Source: Cichorium intybus
Taxonomy: Eukaryota > Streptophyta > Magnoliopsida > Asterales > Asteraceae
Direction of reading: 5' to 3'
DNA length: 64,000 nucleotides
Assembly: GCA_023525715.1 (NCBI GenBank)
Contig: CM042012.1
Span: 35,636,651 to 35,700,650 of the forward strand
Each line of letters opens with the position of its first letter. Position 1 is the first letter of the stretch. A program made the position numbers and the translations under genes. The notes below the pieces were generated by a model that made no database searches, was not told the DNA's origin, and was given only the letters and a program-made list of their open reading frames with translations. This document shows positions 43,423-56,239 of this stretch, one piece after another.

Positions 43423-46097
43423 TGTGACATCCACCTAAAATGGATTCGGGTCAACCCAACCCAATTGGAAATCTAATAAACCCTAATCGAGATTACTTGA
43501 CGCTAATAGGATCAAAACTCATACACTACGTTATAAATTGATGTTAATAGCAATATAGCATAGTATAACGTTATAACTATAATCAAATTAAATTATGATA
43601 CCATATTATAATCAAATAAAAGTATAATTCTCTAATTAAATTAAAAGAATCAAACTTGAATGCTATAATTAAACTTCAAATCAAAGTAGATTGTTATAAT
43701 CAAATAATAACCTATTTTTTTATAAAACTCTATTTTTATAAACACTACATTAAATTTTATAAAAATCTTAAGATGCTTGTGCTAGTGGAAAATTATGAAG
43801 ACCACCAAAAGCCAAAAGATATTCCCATAGTCTCCCACTCACACCTCCCATCATCTTTCCTTTCCTTTTTCTCTCACCACATTATTCTCATCACCACTCA
43901 AACCCTCTCTATTCTTTCTCTCACTCTCAATCTCGAAATTTCTCCAAGAAAGCTTCATTTTCCAGCCAAGAACAATCCCTCATACTCAAATCTTCATCCC
44001 TCTTGAAGCATTCCTCAAGGTATGTTGTTAAAAGTTTCAAATTCATACATGAAACAAATTAAATCCACCAAAATATCTAAAACTCATTTTATGTATAAAC
44101 CTGATTTTTCTCAGAATTCCATTAATAAAATAAGAAGTTCTGGAAATTTTCAGAAATTAACTCATTTTTATCGAATTATTATAATTATTGCACTAAATAG
44201 GGCAATAATTTATATAAAATACTTTTTGTATTCAATAAATTCTGAGAAAATTATGGGATGACCCATAAACTGAGAAAACATAATTTATAAAGTTTCATGC
44301 ATTTATATTACTGTTTGATGCTTATTTTGTATTTTATTTTGTTGTAGATAAATAAATTGAAAAATATAGTTATGTATGTTAAAAACTAGATTTTATATTT
44401 TTCACACCTTATTCACATATTAAAGACTCCATGACTAAATTTACAGATTTTTGTAAGAATGTTTCCTTATTTTTCCTGATTTAATGTTTATTTAATGCTT
44501 TAAATTGATAATAAATAGCTACACATGTCCAAAAATTATAACACCTTATCATAATATCATATATAACATGGTAATCATAAATAAAAAGTCTAATTAATTT
44601 CTCTTAATATTTTCCTATTATTTATGATTTTATTGATTAGTTAATAATGAAAAACATAAGAAATACTTCCCTTAGTCCAAAATATACAAAATATTTACAG
44701 TAGGCTCAATATAATGTTAGAAAACTATGGTTAAGTTTCCAGAATTTTTAGGGATCATTTATTATTTTTCCCGAATTTTGTTGTTGTTTAATCATTAAAA
44801 TACTAAATAAATACTAAAGCAGTTAAGAAAAATATGAAAATTTTACAGTAATTACTATTTTATGAAATAATTATTTTCTGATAATTTCAGAATGTTTCAT
44901 TATTGTTTAGTATTTAAAACCATTTTCCTAAATATCTAAGCATGTAAAAAAAGCATTTTAATGATTATTTCATATAAATAATTGTTTATAATATATAAAA
45001 TCTGTAAATACTTATAATTTTACTAGTTATTATTTTAATAAGAAATTATTAAAATATTTCCTAAAGTGAAAAGATAAATTAATAATCCAAAGTAATTAAT
45101 TCAATTTAATATTCATTTAACATATGAATACATTAATATTCAAATCAAAATGGATTATTGTTAATTCATCTAATATAAGAATATGTGTCTAATTATTTTT
45201 ATTAATACTCCATTCTCGTTTATCGATTCCTAAGCCAAAACTATTAATTATATTAGGTTCTGCGTCATTTTGACCCGAGCCGTCTTTCGTACGACACGCG
45301 TATTCCGTTTGGACTAATGTGAGTAATCTACCCCATATTTTATAATTTTCAATACTTTTGGGGTGTATCATGTGGTTCTAATATGTTTTCAACTTCATTT
45401 TATTATTTTATCACAATTGAGACATTGTTGGGACATTTATATTTGAATCATTATTTGTATAATTATTGTTTGTTTACGCTACATGTACTTGTAGTGCATT
45501 ATCATTTTTAGTCTAATCTCCATGACTATGCCCGTATTCTTGAGGTACGTTATGGACAATAATAGCGCTATTGGGTTGACCACCCCGCCTTGGGACGCTA
45601 AGGTGATTGATTGCACGTGGTTGAGTGTGTATGATGATTAGATGCTCCATCCTATATATATACTTATATGTATATATAGGGTGAGGACTTATTGTTGTTG
45701 TTATCATTTGTTAATCAATTTTTGATTTATAAATTGTTATCTCAATAACACTTGTTTGCCAACTTCAAAAGAAAACAAATTTCAAATTATTCAAAGTCAC
45801 AATTTTCGTTAATAAAACTAGATTACTCACCAACTCTCGTAGTTGACCTGTTTTTACCCATGATGCAGATTTGAAGAATGAAGTTGATGAAAAGTAGGGT
45901 GTACCTTAGAAACCCACAATACTATTTAAATTTCATGTAATAAATGTTGTTGTATTTGGATTTGTATTTGTATGTTGTGGATTTTGTTTGCATACTTAGT
46001 ACTTAATTGAATCTAATCATATTATAACATAGTTGTCATGAGACTTTGAACAATATATCACGCCTTGATCGATTCCGTCACGGATCGGGGTGTGACA
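43423..46097 (+). repeat. 3' LTR of element E (2675 bp)
   Basis: Partner of 37010-39683, followed by TSD CGTTT at 46098-46102. Confidence 0.93.
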
Positions 46098-47633
46098 CGT
46101 TTGAGCAACATGATTTACACACTGGATAAGTATGGGGAAACAAGAAGCCAACAATAGATAAATATCAAATTTCTTTATAGTCTTCGCAAGGAGTGGAGGC
46201 CAATCATGCTCATGGTCAAATCCTATGAGAATATTAAGAAATTCAAGCTGGCTGCCCTATACAATCTATTGAAATCACATGAACCCGATGTGGTGGGTCG
46301 AAGAAGTAAAATGGCTAGTTCTGGACCAATGGCCCTTGTGTCAAAAGAAGAGGAAGAATCAAGTGATGAAGACATTGCTGCCTACATGGTAGATGATAAT
46401 AGAGATACCGTTGCTCTCTATGCCGCCAACAATCGTAGATTCAAAAAACCCTTCTTCAAAAACAACTCTGGGAAGCCATTTGTGAAAAACTTTAACAAAT
46501 CAAACTTCAACTCCAAGCCCAAACTTGAGATATTCACTCCGAAGGAGGAGAACCTGAAATTGTCAACCCCGAAGCCATCTGACAAACCGGCTTCGGAGTC
46601 ATCCAAAGAAAAGTCTGAAGAGAAGAAAATCTCAGGTGATTCTGGTTATGATTGCAACTATTGCCATGGCAAGAATCACTTTGCAAAAGACTGCATGCTT
46701 CGGAAACAAAATGAAAAGAAACCACAAGTGAAGGACGAAGCATACTACGCAAGAAAAATAGAGGAAGTTAGAGTAAGAACCAAAGACCTAGCCTTAATGG
46801 CTGCTGATGATCGTCAAGGATCGTATCAGGTTTGGTCTCCAGACTCAGATGATGACGAAGTGAGGAAGCCATCTCATAGTGCTTTCATGGCCTATGATGT
46901 TGATAAGAGCTTTCTAAAAGACACTTCGGAGAAGATGAATGATGAGGAAATGATGAAGGTTGTAGCGACTGCGGGTCTTGGGTTTGTGACTTCAGAGGGA
47001 TTGGAAATGATAGCTGCTGATACTCCGAATACTTGGTTTGAAGACTCTTCTGATGATGATGAGGAGGTGTACTTGATGGCAAACGACACCCGCTTGACAA
47101 TCCCAGAACAGGTATCAAAACTTCTTTCATCTTTTAAAATTCCTATTTCTCATTCTGCTCCAATTATAAATGAAATAACTCGTGATTGCTCTGTTATGCA
47201 TAAACTACTCATTGATGCTAAAACTAGGGAAGTACTCACTGAGCAGGAGCTTCTAAGTTTGAGGGGGAGAATAGAGAGCCTGAAGCTAGCATTAGAAAAA
47301 TCCAATCTTAGAATCTCCTTGTTAGAAGAAAATAGAGAAAAATTCCTAAACAATCATGATGTAATCTTGAAACAGCGAAACATATTTTGTGAAACAGCCA
47401 AACGATTATATGTGCATATTACTAGAATTTATCATTCAGCTGATGTTTGCAATGTCCAACATAGACAACTATTACCTTTCATTGAGTTTAAATTAAAGGA
47501 AGTTGATAGTATATCCTATGAATGCGAATCCATAGTATCAGGTTCCGAAGTCACAAATCCCTCATACAAACATGGCCTGATATCTGTAGAAAAACATCTA
47601 ACTGCTGATAATTTGTTGAAAATATTGCCGTAA
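46098..47633 (+). pseudogene. Gag of element F, second part, with zinc knuckle
   Basis: Continues the gag frame after E. A TAG at 46155-46157 interrupts it; from about 46206 it is open for 475 codons. The single CX2CX4HX4C nucleocapsid knuckle is CNYCHGKNHFAKDC (near 46651-46692). After that it is acidic and probably coiled (LRGRIESLKLALEKSNLRISLLEENREK). It ends at TAA 47631. Confidence 0.87.
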
Positions 47634-49286
47634 GAAATTCCCATCCTGAAAAAGGCTATACCTCAAATTGAAACAAAATAAAAGCAACTTGTCAATAACA
47701 TGTCTGAGAAGGATTCTGAAAGTGATTCGGACATGGAGGAGATTGATTGTTCTTCGTTGATATTATTAAAATCATCCTCTATATCCGAATCGACCTCCGA
47801 AGACATTTCACAACTGTCTTCGGTGGAAAAAGGAAAAACAAAAATAGGTTGTGAATCAAAAATTTTTGAAACCAAAGAAACCTCAAACTCCAAAATGCAA
47901 ATCACAGATGAATTCCCTTTTTATGATCAATATCTTAAGGACAATACAAAAAGACTTGTCAAAGTGGCCTGTATCTATCCTAAGATTTCTTATTTCAAAA
48001 ACACAATTTTTGTAAAACCCGGTGGATTACCCTCAATCGACAATGAACTGCAAAAACTTCTTGAAAAGGATAACTCCACAGTTACAAATGAAGGGTTTTT
48101 CTCATCATCCAAAATGGTCGAGAATGAAATGAATGAGAAAATGGAAGTAAAAATAAATATAAGGAAACAAGATTTATACGGTCACAATGTGTATAATCGT
48201 CTTTGTTTTGAAAAAGAGAAAATACCCAAAAACATGTCACACTTGCTAAATCTCAAGAACGATGATCATATTTACACAAATCAAAACTACAAACAAATTC
48301 AAGTTGTGGAGAAACCCACAGTTCCGAAGATGGATGTATTGGAATTAATGGAATCTTGTGAATGTGTACCTTTTTCACAAAATCCTGAAAATGAAGTTTC
48401 AAAATCAAAAGTTTTAACCAACAAAACTTCGACACAAAAACCCCAAATTTTGAAATAACCACAAGTTCTACAAAAACCAAAATCAGCAGTGGTGATTTCA
48501 AAACCAACTCAAAAACCTACTGTTGCAAATTTGAAAACCAAGCAAACCTTAAATCTTGTGAAAAGAAAAACTCCTTTCGGAGATTTGAAACAAAATGAAG
48601 CAATTGCTTCCACTTCTGGTACAAAACCCGTTTGTTCAAAAATCTCAGAAGTCAAAGGTCGAAATGAAAAACCAATTTTTACACCAACGAAACCTAACTT
48701 TCCAAATCCAAAATTTCAAGAATCCACTCAGAAAACTTTCTCAAAAGGAAATAATTTGATGAATACATTCCACCAGTGGCTGGACAAAAATTTGGATCTG
48801 TTTAAAGATAAGAATCTTTCACTAAATGACTTCAAAATGGCATACGAAGAGTATCTTTGTACCTCTACGTTGTGCAGCTCAATTTCAACGAAGTCAAAAA
48901 TTGAAAAACCAAAACAAAATTAGAAAAGAAATGACTTGAAAGAAAACTTAACTGCAAAAACAAAAACTTCAAAATCTTCAATTACGTCAAATCTTTCAAG
49001 TAAAAAGAAATCTTCAAAATCCTCAAAGTCAAAATATTCCACTCAAAAATGGGTTCCAAAGTCTGCCATTTTGTCAGTCACTTCGGACTCATCCTTTTTA
49101 ACTAAAAACTCTTCAGAATCCTGCTCGAACACTTCGGAATCTTACTCATCACATGAGGCCTCGGAAAATTTGATTAATTTAAATGCAAACGAAATTTCTG
49201 AAGAGGCCGTAGAAAAATGGATTCAAGAATCCTTTGCTTACCCTGAGGACCCAAGATTGATTAGGTACCAACTTCTTCTCGATTGA
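47634..49286 (+). pseudogene. Gag-pol linker of element F, Lys/Ser-rich, several stops
   Basis: Open stretches 47700-48458, 48489-48923 and 48936-49286 lie in the same frame as gag and as the protease-integrase that follows, separated by single stops. The content is low-complexity Lys, Ser and Thr with no recognised fold. Long linkers of this sort are usual in SIRE-type elements. They should be read as one decayed frame, not as separate genes. Confidence 0.75.
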
Positions 49287-50546
49287 TTGCAGGTTATGTC
49301 TGATAAGCGGTATGATTCAAAATGGTACATGGATAGTGGCTGCTCAAGACATATGACTGGGAGGAAGGAATATCTCAGGGACTACAGGAATTTGGATGAT
49401 GCTGGAAATGTTCGCTTTGGTAATAATGAAACATGTCCAATTCGGGGATATGGAAAAATAACAAATGGCCAATTCACTATCAGTCGAGTGGCATTTGTCG
49501 AAGGATTAAAACATAACCTTATGAGTATATCTCAATTGGTTGTTGGAACAGGCAATGCTGTCACATTCAACAACCAATGGAGTGTAATCACCAAAGAAGC
49601 AACAAATGAAGTCTTATTGAAATCAGAAAGGAAGGGATCAATGTTTCCCTTAAATCTAAAGCCACTGACCGGTGGGCAATCCCTATGTCTTCTCTCTAAA
49701 GCCAACTCCGATGTTAGTTGGTTATGGCACCGAAGACTTGCCCATCTGAACTTCAAAGACTTGAACAAATTGGTGGCTATGGATTTGGTTCGAGGTATGC
49801 CTGCTCTCAAATTCGATAATGACTCTCTTTGCTCTGCTTGTGAACATGGCAAGCAGACAAAACAAAGGCATCCTACAGTGATCAACCCTAAAATCACCGA
49901 ACCCCTTTCTCTTCTATACATGGATTTATGTGGCTCGTCCGCAGTGGAATCAATAAGAAAAAAGAAGTATATTCTTGTTATTGTTGATGACTATTCAATG
50001 TTCACTTGGGTGTTGTTCCTAAGAAACAAATCAGATGATGCTGAAGAAATCATCAACTTTATAAATAAAATGGAATTGATGCTCAACAAGAAAGTCCAAA
50101 CTGTGCACAGTGACAACGGTTCGGAGTTCAAAAATCAGACCTTGGATGGATTCTTGAAGACAAAGGGAATTAGTCACAACTTTTCTGCACCCTATACTCC
50201 TCAACAAAATAGGGTTGTGGAAAGAAGAAATCGTTCTTTGTGTGAAGCAGCTAGAACTATGCTAAATTTCGCAAACTTGCCCATGTACTTCTGGGCTGAA
50301 GCTATTTCTACTGCATGCTTTACTCAAAACAGATCTTACATTCACAAACGATTTCACATTACACCTTACGAAGTGCTCAACCGAAGAAAGCCAAATGTCA
50401 AATTTCTTCACATCTTTGGTTGTAGGTGTTTCATCTTGAACTTGAAGGATCACTTGACCAAGTTCGATGACAAATCAGAAGAAGATCTTCCTTGGTTACT
50501 CTCAAGACTCAAAAGCCTACAGAGTCATGAACAAGAGAACTCGTAG
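49287..50546 (+). pseudogene. Protease end, GAG-pre-integrase and integrase of element F
   Basis: The protease active site is WYMDSGCSRHMTG. GAG-pre-integrase: WLWHRRLAHLNFKDLNKL with CSACEHGKQ completing the HHCC zinc site. The catalytic core has Asp in LYMDLCG, Asp in VHSDNGSEF and Glu in QNRVVERRNR. A frame change at about 50467-50520 moves the end of the domain into the next frame. Confidence 0.92.
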
Positions 50547-50965
50547 AATCGAAGAAACATTTAATCTAAGGTTTGATGACTACTACATCAAGAAGTCTCT
50601 ACATCCATTTCCCATGTCTTCAATCTTTCCAAAGCTTGCTGTAGATGCTGTTCCAATCACAACATTTGTCACAGACTTCGCACTTCTATTTGATCAACCT
50701 GTGAGAGCTGTGGACTCCGAAGCTAGGGCACCAGATAACCATGAGTCAGAACTCTCCAAGCTCACAGATGGACCTGATGATTCCTTTACAAGCAGTATAC
50801 AAAGACCATCATCTGTTGAGGGGGAGCCATCTACCCAAAGTATGGGTAATTCAAGTGTTGAGGGGGAGCCATCAAACCGAAGTGCTGGCACTGCAAGTAT
50901 TGAAGGGGAGTCAAACAACAGTCCAAGAGGAATCAACACTCATATCTCTACTCCCCAGTCAATCT
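50467..50965 (+). pseudogene. Integrase-RT connection of element F, cut by insertion of D
   Basis: Begins with FLGYSQDSKAYRVMNKRTRR, the usual end of copia integrase, then Ser/Glu-rich sequence with three SVEGEPS-type repeats (about 50813-50910). It stops at element D; the frame continues at 58086 when D and one TSD copy are removed. Confidence 0.85.
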
Positions 50966-52896
50966 TGTAATACCTAACTTTAATTTATAATAAAGTTATG
51001 TTAAATATATATACTTATACGAGATAAGATGAGTTAAAAATATGAGTTATGATGTTTAGAAACTAATTTAAGAGAAGTAGGATGCTAAAATAGATAAAAG
51101 AAACAAAGTAAATGTTTAAAAAGCCAACTCGGGTCGTGTCCTACAACCCGGGTCGTGTTCGAGTGGAACCGGGTCGGGTCACAGAAACCGAAACGGGTTA
51201 CGATTGGATTTAAACGAAATAAAGCGTGACAAAACCCGGGGCGGGTTGAGTAGCCCGGGTCGGGTTGCGGGTAAAAACCCGGGGCGGGTATGACAGCCCG
51301 GGTCGGGTTTCGGTGCAGGTATAAAAAGCAATTTCGTCTCATTTAACTCATTTACGACCCATAAACAGTTCAAAGCGATTTTTGAGAGCAAGGAGGGTAA
51401 AATTATTCATTTAAATCGAGGGTTTTGCTAAGGAAAAGGTTGGAGAAGTTAGATTTACACCTAAATCGTGTTCTTGAGCTCTTGATTTTCAAGGTATGTG
51501 ATTTTGACTTCTAGAGTTACAAACCCTAGATGTTCAATTTCGAGCTTATGCTTTGAATTAGTTTAATTGTTGCTAATAGGTTGCTATTACTCGTTGTATT
51601 GAGCTTCTATTACGATTATTGCGAAGTTTTAACGGTTGATTTGGTAAAAACCACAAATCTTGGAAGTCTTGAAGTCATAGTATGTGATGTTCATAGTTGT
51701 GATCCTTATTAACTATTGATTCTTGATCTAATGAGTTAGATGTGGTTAAATTGTTTTGAGAATATTGAAGTATGATATGAGATGTTGTTTTGAGCAGATA
51801 CACAGAGGAGGGAAAGAGATACACAAGGCACGGGTGGACCACTGACTGAACAGACATCAGGTGAGTAGTTAATTGTTAGAAGAATTATGCTTGTTGATAT
51901 GTTTAATACAGATAAGAAGTATGCTATGTTTTGATTGGTTGAGTATAACCAAATTTGAGTATATGGAATAAAGAGTTATAGTGTGTATATCACACTCGGG
52001 ACTGAGATAGTCCGTTAAGTTTAATTAAAACGAGAATTTGTTTTAGACTATGGTGATACAACCAAGTCTAGCGATCAGGAGTCCGGTATGCGCATTTTGG
52101 GAGTTTCACTTACTAAACCAATATCAGGTGAATACGTTTTAGTATTTGAGTTGAGTTATACTTGTTTATGCAAAGTGTATATGTTTTTACAAGAATATCT
52201 ATGTATTGTGCTGTTATTATGAAGATTGAATAATAGAGAAATATCGTTATCCGTGAATAAAAAACAACGAATTTGATATGAATACTGAGTAATAAAGATG
52301 AGTAGATGTTAGAGTGGCTGTGGTTAAGTGTCCTTGTATGGATTGTTACAACCATAAAAATTACTATGATTAAGTGTAACTTGTTTGTGATCATGAGTAA
52401 ATACGAGAATGTGATCGAGTTTATGAGTAGTACCGATTGTGGTATGTATTGATGAGTTGATGTATGTTAATTATTAATTGTCAAAGTAAGTTAATGTGTT
52501 GCAGGTTTCAGATAACAATAGGAGATGGTTACTTGCTAGTGAGAATAGCAAGAGAGGAAGATGAGGATGTTCATTGAGAAGGATTCGTGGAGTATGATTA
52601 AGATTTACTCACTAAGCTTTTATAAGCTTACACTTGAGTGTTATGCTGTTTTGCAGGTATCTATAGCTGTGATAGGGAAAGGCATGTGATAAGGAAAGAC
52701 GGACAAGTTTAGAGCCTGTCCTTAGCTGAAGTAGATTTAATTGTAACACTTGGTCATTTATTTTGTAAGGACCTTTTTGTGTAATTATTGTAATGATAAC
52801 AGCTTGATCCTTGGTTTGAGTGCAAATATACCCAATTAAATGTGTAATTATTTGAAAATATTTGGGTGTACTTTGTATGAGAAACCGGGTGTTACA
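50966..52896 (+). repeat. 5' LTR of element D (1931 bp)
   Basis: TGTAATACC ... GGTGTTACA. Contains dense GC-rich palindromes (51126-51312) directly before TATAAAAA (51320-51327). It is 85 bases longer than the 3' copy; the difference falls in the palindrome block. Confidence 0.92.
51126..51327 (+). promoter_or_regulatory. GC-rich palindrome block and TATA box of LTR D
   Basis: Repeated units such as CCCGGGTCGTGTT, AACCCGGGGCGGGTT and GCCCGGGTCGGGTT end a few bases before TATAAAAA. It is an island of CG in a very AT-rich LTR. The 3' LTR copy (56402-56516) keeps a shorter version. Confidence 0.85.
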
Positions 52897-52899
52897 AGT

Positions 52900-52911
52900 T
52901 GGTATCAGAGC
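52900..52911 (+). promoter_or_regulatory. Primer-binding site of element D
   Basis: TGGTATCAGAGC, three bases after the LTR end, complementary to initiator Met tRNA. Confidence 0.92.
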
Positions 52912-53701
52912 ATGGTTTAAGTGAACTAGGTCTTTGAGTATAGAGTCCTAGACTTGAACTGAGAAGAGAGAGCCCCTATCACATGCTTGGAAAAGATATT
53001 GTTGGAGATGTTAGAGTATGAGTTGAGTATAACTCTTTTATTATATTTATTATATTATTTGTTATATTCTGTGTGTGAATACAGGTACCGAGTTAGATGA
53101 AGGATGAGTTCAGAAATTGGTCACAGTCAGTTGGACCTACAGTGGATGATGAGACGAGATTTTGGCTGATATGAGATATTAGTTAACGAGGAGATAAGAA
53201 TTTCAGTTGATAATGAGATGTCAACTGAATATGAGATGAGATACTAATTGAGATGAGATCCCAGTTGATGGAGAGATTCCAGCTAAGGATGAAACGAGTT
53301 TCTGGTTGATGGTGAGATTCCAGTTGAAAATGAAATGAGATTCCGATTGATGTGAAATTTCAACTGGTGATGAGAAAGAGTATGAGCATAAACCGAGCAT
53401 CAGCAAAGAGTTAAGGTATGTGAATGTAGTTGATTACACTTAAGAGTTGAGAGCCGGAGTACGCAAGTTTCAGTTAACGAGGAGACAAGATTTTGTTGTT
53501 GTGAGGTATGTAAGTAAATTACTTAAAATGTTAGACGTAACGAGTTTATGTGTTTAAATTGTTGATAATACATGTGTTAGAGAATTGTTATTATAAAGTG
53601 TAATAACCGATATCGAGATGAGAACCTCGTGTCCACTTGAGGTATGGTTTACATCATAACGAGTGTTTTGTGATTATATATAATTGAGAATATACATGAT
53701 G

Positions 53702-53703
<2 letters not shown>

Positions 53704-53761
<58 letters not shown>
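53704..53761. repeat. (AT)n microsatellite in element D
   Basis: About 29 AT units. Confidence 0.97.
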
Positions 53762-53763
<2 letters not shown>

Positions 53764-54127
53764 CTTGTTGATTCACAGATGTGATGAGATTTCTATGCAC
53801 GAGTACTTTTGTGGTTGAGACCACATATTCTGTGGGGCCACATGACTAGTACTTATGATTGATCACAATGAATGGCTGAGATAGCCAAAAGAGTATGAGT
53901 TGGGAAAGACGATGAGTGCGTAGCTGATTGCGCACCATAGCTGATTATGAGTTGATATGTTGAGTGTTAAATTCTACGAATTGGAGTTGTCACATAATGA
54001 GATATTTGTGACAGAGATGTCAGAGGACACTTAAGTAACCACATAAAGAGTATCTTGTGGTTATAATTGAGAGAACCTAGAGTGGTTCATCTAGGCCTTA
54101 TTGGCTTAGAGATTAAGTTAGTTACTT

Positions 54128-54300
54128 AGTAAATATGGTTGAGACCACATATTTTGTGGGACCATATATCGAGTAAATATGGTTGAGACCACGTAATTGT
54201 GGGACCATATATCGAGTAAATGTGGTTGAGACCACGTAATTGTGGGACCATATATCGAGTAAATGTGGTTGAGACCACATATTTCTGTGGAACCACATGA
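54128..54300 (+). repeat. 43-bp tandem array, about four copies, hairpin-forming
   Basis: Units start with GAGTAAATRTGG at 54171, 54214 and 54257, with a partial unit before. Each contains TGGTTGAGACCA and CCACGTAATTGTGG-type inverted repeats, so the RNA could fold into a row of similar hairpins. A related single unit lies at 53798-53860. Confidence 0.88.
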
Positions 54301-54435
54301 CGAGTATCTTGTGGTTAGAGCAGTGATGATATTTGTGACTCAAACAAAAGGAGGAGTAACGGCGAGTCTATATGGCTCGAGATCGTAAAGGAGAATTGCT
54401 AGAGTTAAAGAGGAGATGGATTGAAATCAGAAAAT

Positions 54436-54665
54436 TGTACGAGGTACCATGATTTGATCAAAGAATGGTATGAGATATAGTGACACAACATTGAGTGGTT
54501 AGAACAGAGAATGGTACGAGGTACCATAAGAGAGGGTTGAGCAATGAGGTTGACGAACGGTACGAGGTAATGTGAGATAGTGTTGAGTAGTGAGTTTGGA
54601 GGACGGTACGAGGTACTGTGAAACGGTGTTGAATGGTGAGACCAGAGGAAAGTACGAGGTACAAT
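54436..54665 (+). repeat. 46-bp degenerate tandem array with GTACGAGGTAC core
   Basis: The core GTACGAGGTA occurs at 54436, 54514, 54560, 54606 and 54652. The last four are evenly 46 bases apart; the first gap is 78. It lies just after the 43-bp array. Confidence 0.85.
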
Positions 54666-56201
54666 GAACTGAAATGGAGAGGCGTTATAGTGTTGTACTT
54701 GTGTGTAAACAAGTATGCAATGTGTAGTGATGTAGAGTGTTGAGACTATACTATCCTTGAGTATGGATATGTATGGTGCAGAGGTTAGCTTGTGTGGCTT
54801 GAGATTTTGTGGATTGAGAAGAGGACGAATTAGAGATTGAGTAACAGTATGGGGGTACTGATAGTACAGTGAGTAATACTGTTGAGAAGTGTTATTGTGA
54901 GTAAATGTGTTTGTCATATAGTCGTATTGAGAATGTGAGAAATTTCTTGTGTGTTAAAGGAGATAAAATTTGTATAACTATGTAATGAGTCAAAAAGTGT
55001 ATAAAAGTAATTGTGATTGTGATTGATAGGATCCATTCCTTAGCAATCAAATCGATTACTGCCAATGAGAAAAAAAAAATTTGTAAATGTCGAGATAATA
55101 AAAAAAATTCTTATTCATATGAGACGATGGATAGTAGATTTTGTTATAATAATATTGAGTTATTTTCTTGAGATTAAAGAGCTAGTCAAGTGATGAGATA
55201 TGATTCACCGTAGAGATTTCGGTGTTAGATGTTAGTATTTTTGAGTCGTGTGTAGAGATTTTGGTGAGCGGTATATATGACCTATTTTGTGTCATTCAAA
55301 TGAATAAGAGATTGAGATAATAATGACGGAGAAATGACGAGAGTAAAATCCTTACTGATGGTGTGTCAGGAGGAATACATGCGGTTGTGATAAGAACTTA
55401 TTTGATGATAAATCATCGAGTTTGATAGAGTTAATGATTTAGTAAAATGTGATGTGGACTGTCCACATAAGAGAGGATGTAATGACTGAGTACATCGAGA
55501 GAAACAACATGAGTTATGTTGTTAAACTGAGATGAAGTGGAGCTATTATTGGTAGAGAATTATAATGATACATTTGGTGAAAACCTGATATATACGCTGA
55601 GGTAGAAGCAGAGATAGACGATATTTTAGAGAATCATTGTAAAATTTAGGTGATGTAATAACTAAAAAGGGTCTTGTGTGACCAAAGTGTCGAGGGTTAA
55701 ATGTTAAGTCCAGAGGAGACGTGGGTGAAACTCGAGATAGTTTTTGATATTTTGTTATTGTTGGATTTATATCCTAGTGTTGTTGAGTTATATAATACGA
55801 GTGAGACAATTGAATGTCTGTGTCTTTTATGTTATATGAGTGTTTTTCCTACTCTAAACAATGAGAATGTGCAAGTCGGTAAAATTAATGACTGGCGTGC
55901 TGTTATTGGAGGAGTAAATTAAGGGAAAGAATGAGCTTGAAATCGGTAAGACCGTTTTTCTTATTGAGTTAGAGTAAAATAATTTTGAGAAAATTTGAAA
56001 ATGAAAGTTGAGTTCCAGATGGCCAATATGACTATAGGGATCATCTTGTGAGGATGATGGTGGGTCTTACCTATATTATGAGTAAATGAGATGTAACAGT
56101 ATGTACATGTTATATGAGCTGACGAGAGAATAATATCATTATCATACGTGATGTATGATTGCGGTGGTGAGATGGTTGTATAAGTCATGCCTAATCTAAG
56201 A

Positions 56202-56239
56202 GATTCCGAGGACGGAATCTTCTGAAGGGGGTAAGAACT
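56202..56239 (+). promoter_or_regulatory. Stem-loop and polypurine tract of element D
   Basis: GATTCCG-AGGA-CGGAATC (56202-56219), then 20 bases including GAAGGGGGTAAGAACT up to the 3' LTR at 56240. Same spacing and almost the same bases as in element A. Confidence 0.88.

Larger units (their letters stand above)
37010..46097 (+). mobile_element. Ty3/gypsy element 'E' carrying a captured host RWP-RK gene
   Basis: Near-identical LTRs (37010-39683, 43423-46097), primer site, leader and gag start are kept, then about 1.5 kb of foreign gene sequence in antisense orientation, then integrase catalytic end, chromodomain, stem-loop and polypurine tract. The middle of gag through to the middle of integrase is missing, so E is non-autonomous. 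Intact LTRs and a clean TSD make it likely that the chimera inserted as a unit, though capture after insertion is not excluded. Confidence 0.9.
52912..56201 (+). other. Non-coding interior of element D
   Basis: Purine-rich on the sense strand (many GATGAGAT phrases, e.g. 53140-53360), with an (AT)n run and two tandem arrays. Six-frame reading shows no retroviral motif. The ORFs at 54405-54917 and 54458-54712 are antisense readings of the tandem arrays. Confidence 0.82.

Noticed and set aside
54128..54300. Regular repeats resembling a CRISPR array
   Set aside because: The units are contiguous 43-bp tandem repeats without unique spacers, in a eukaryotic retroelement; not CRISPR.
54405..54917. 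170-codon minus-strand ORF
   Set aside because: It spans the 46-bp tandem array; the repeated peptide is a product of the repeat, and no start context or homology supports it.
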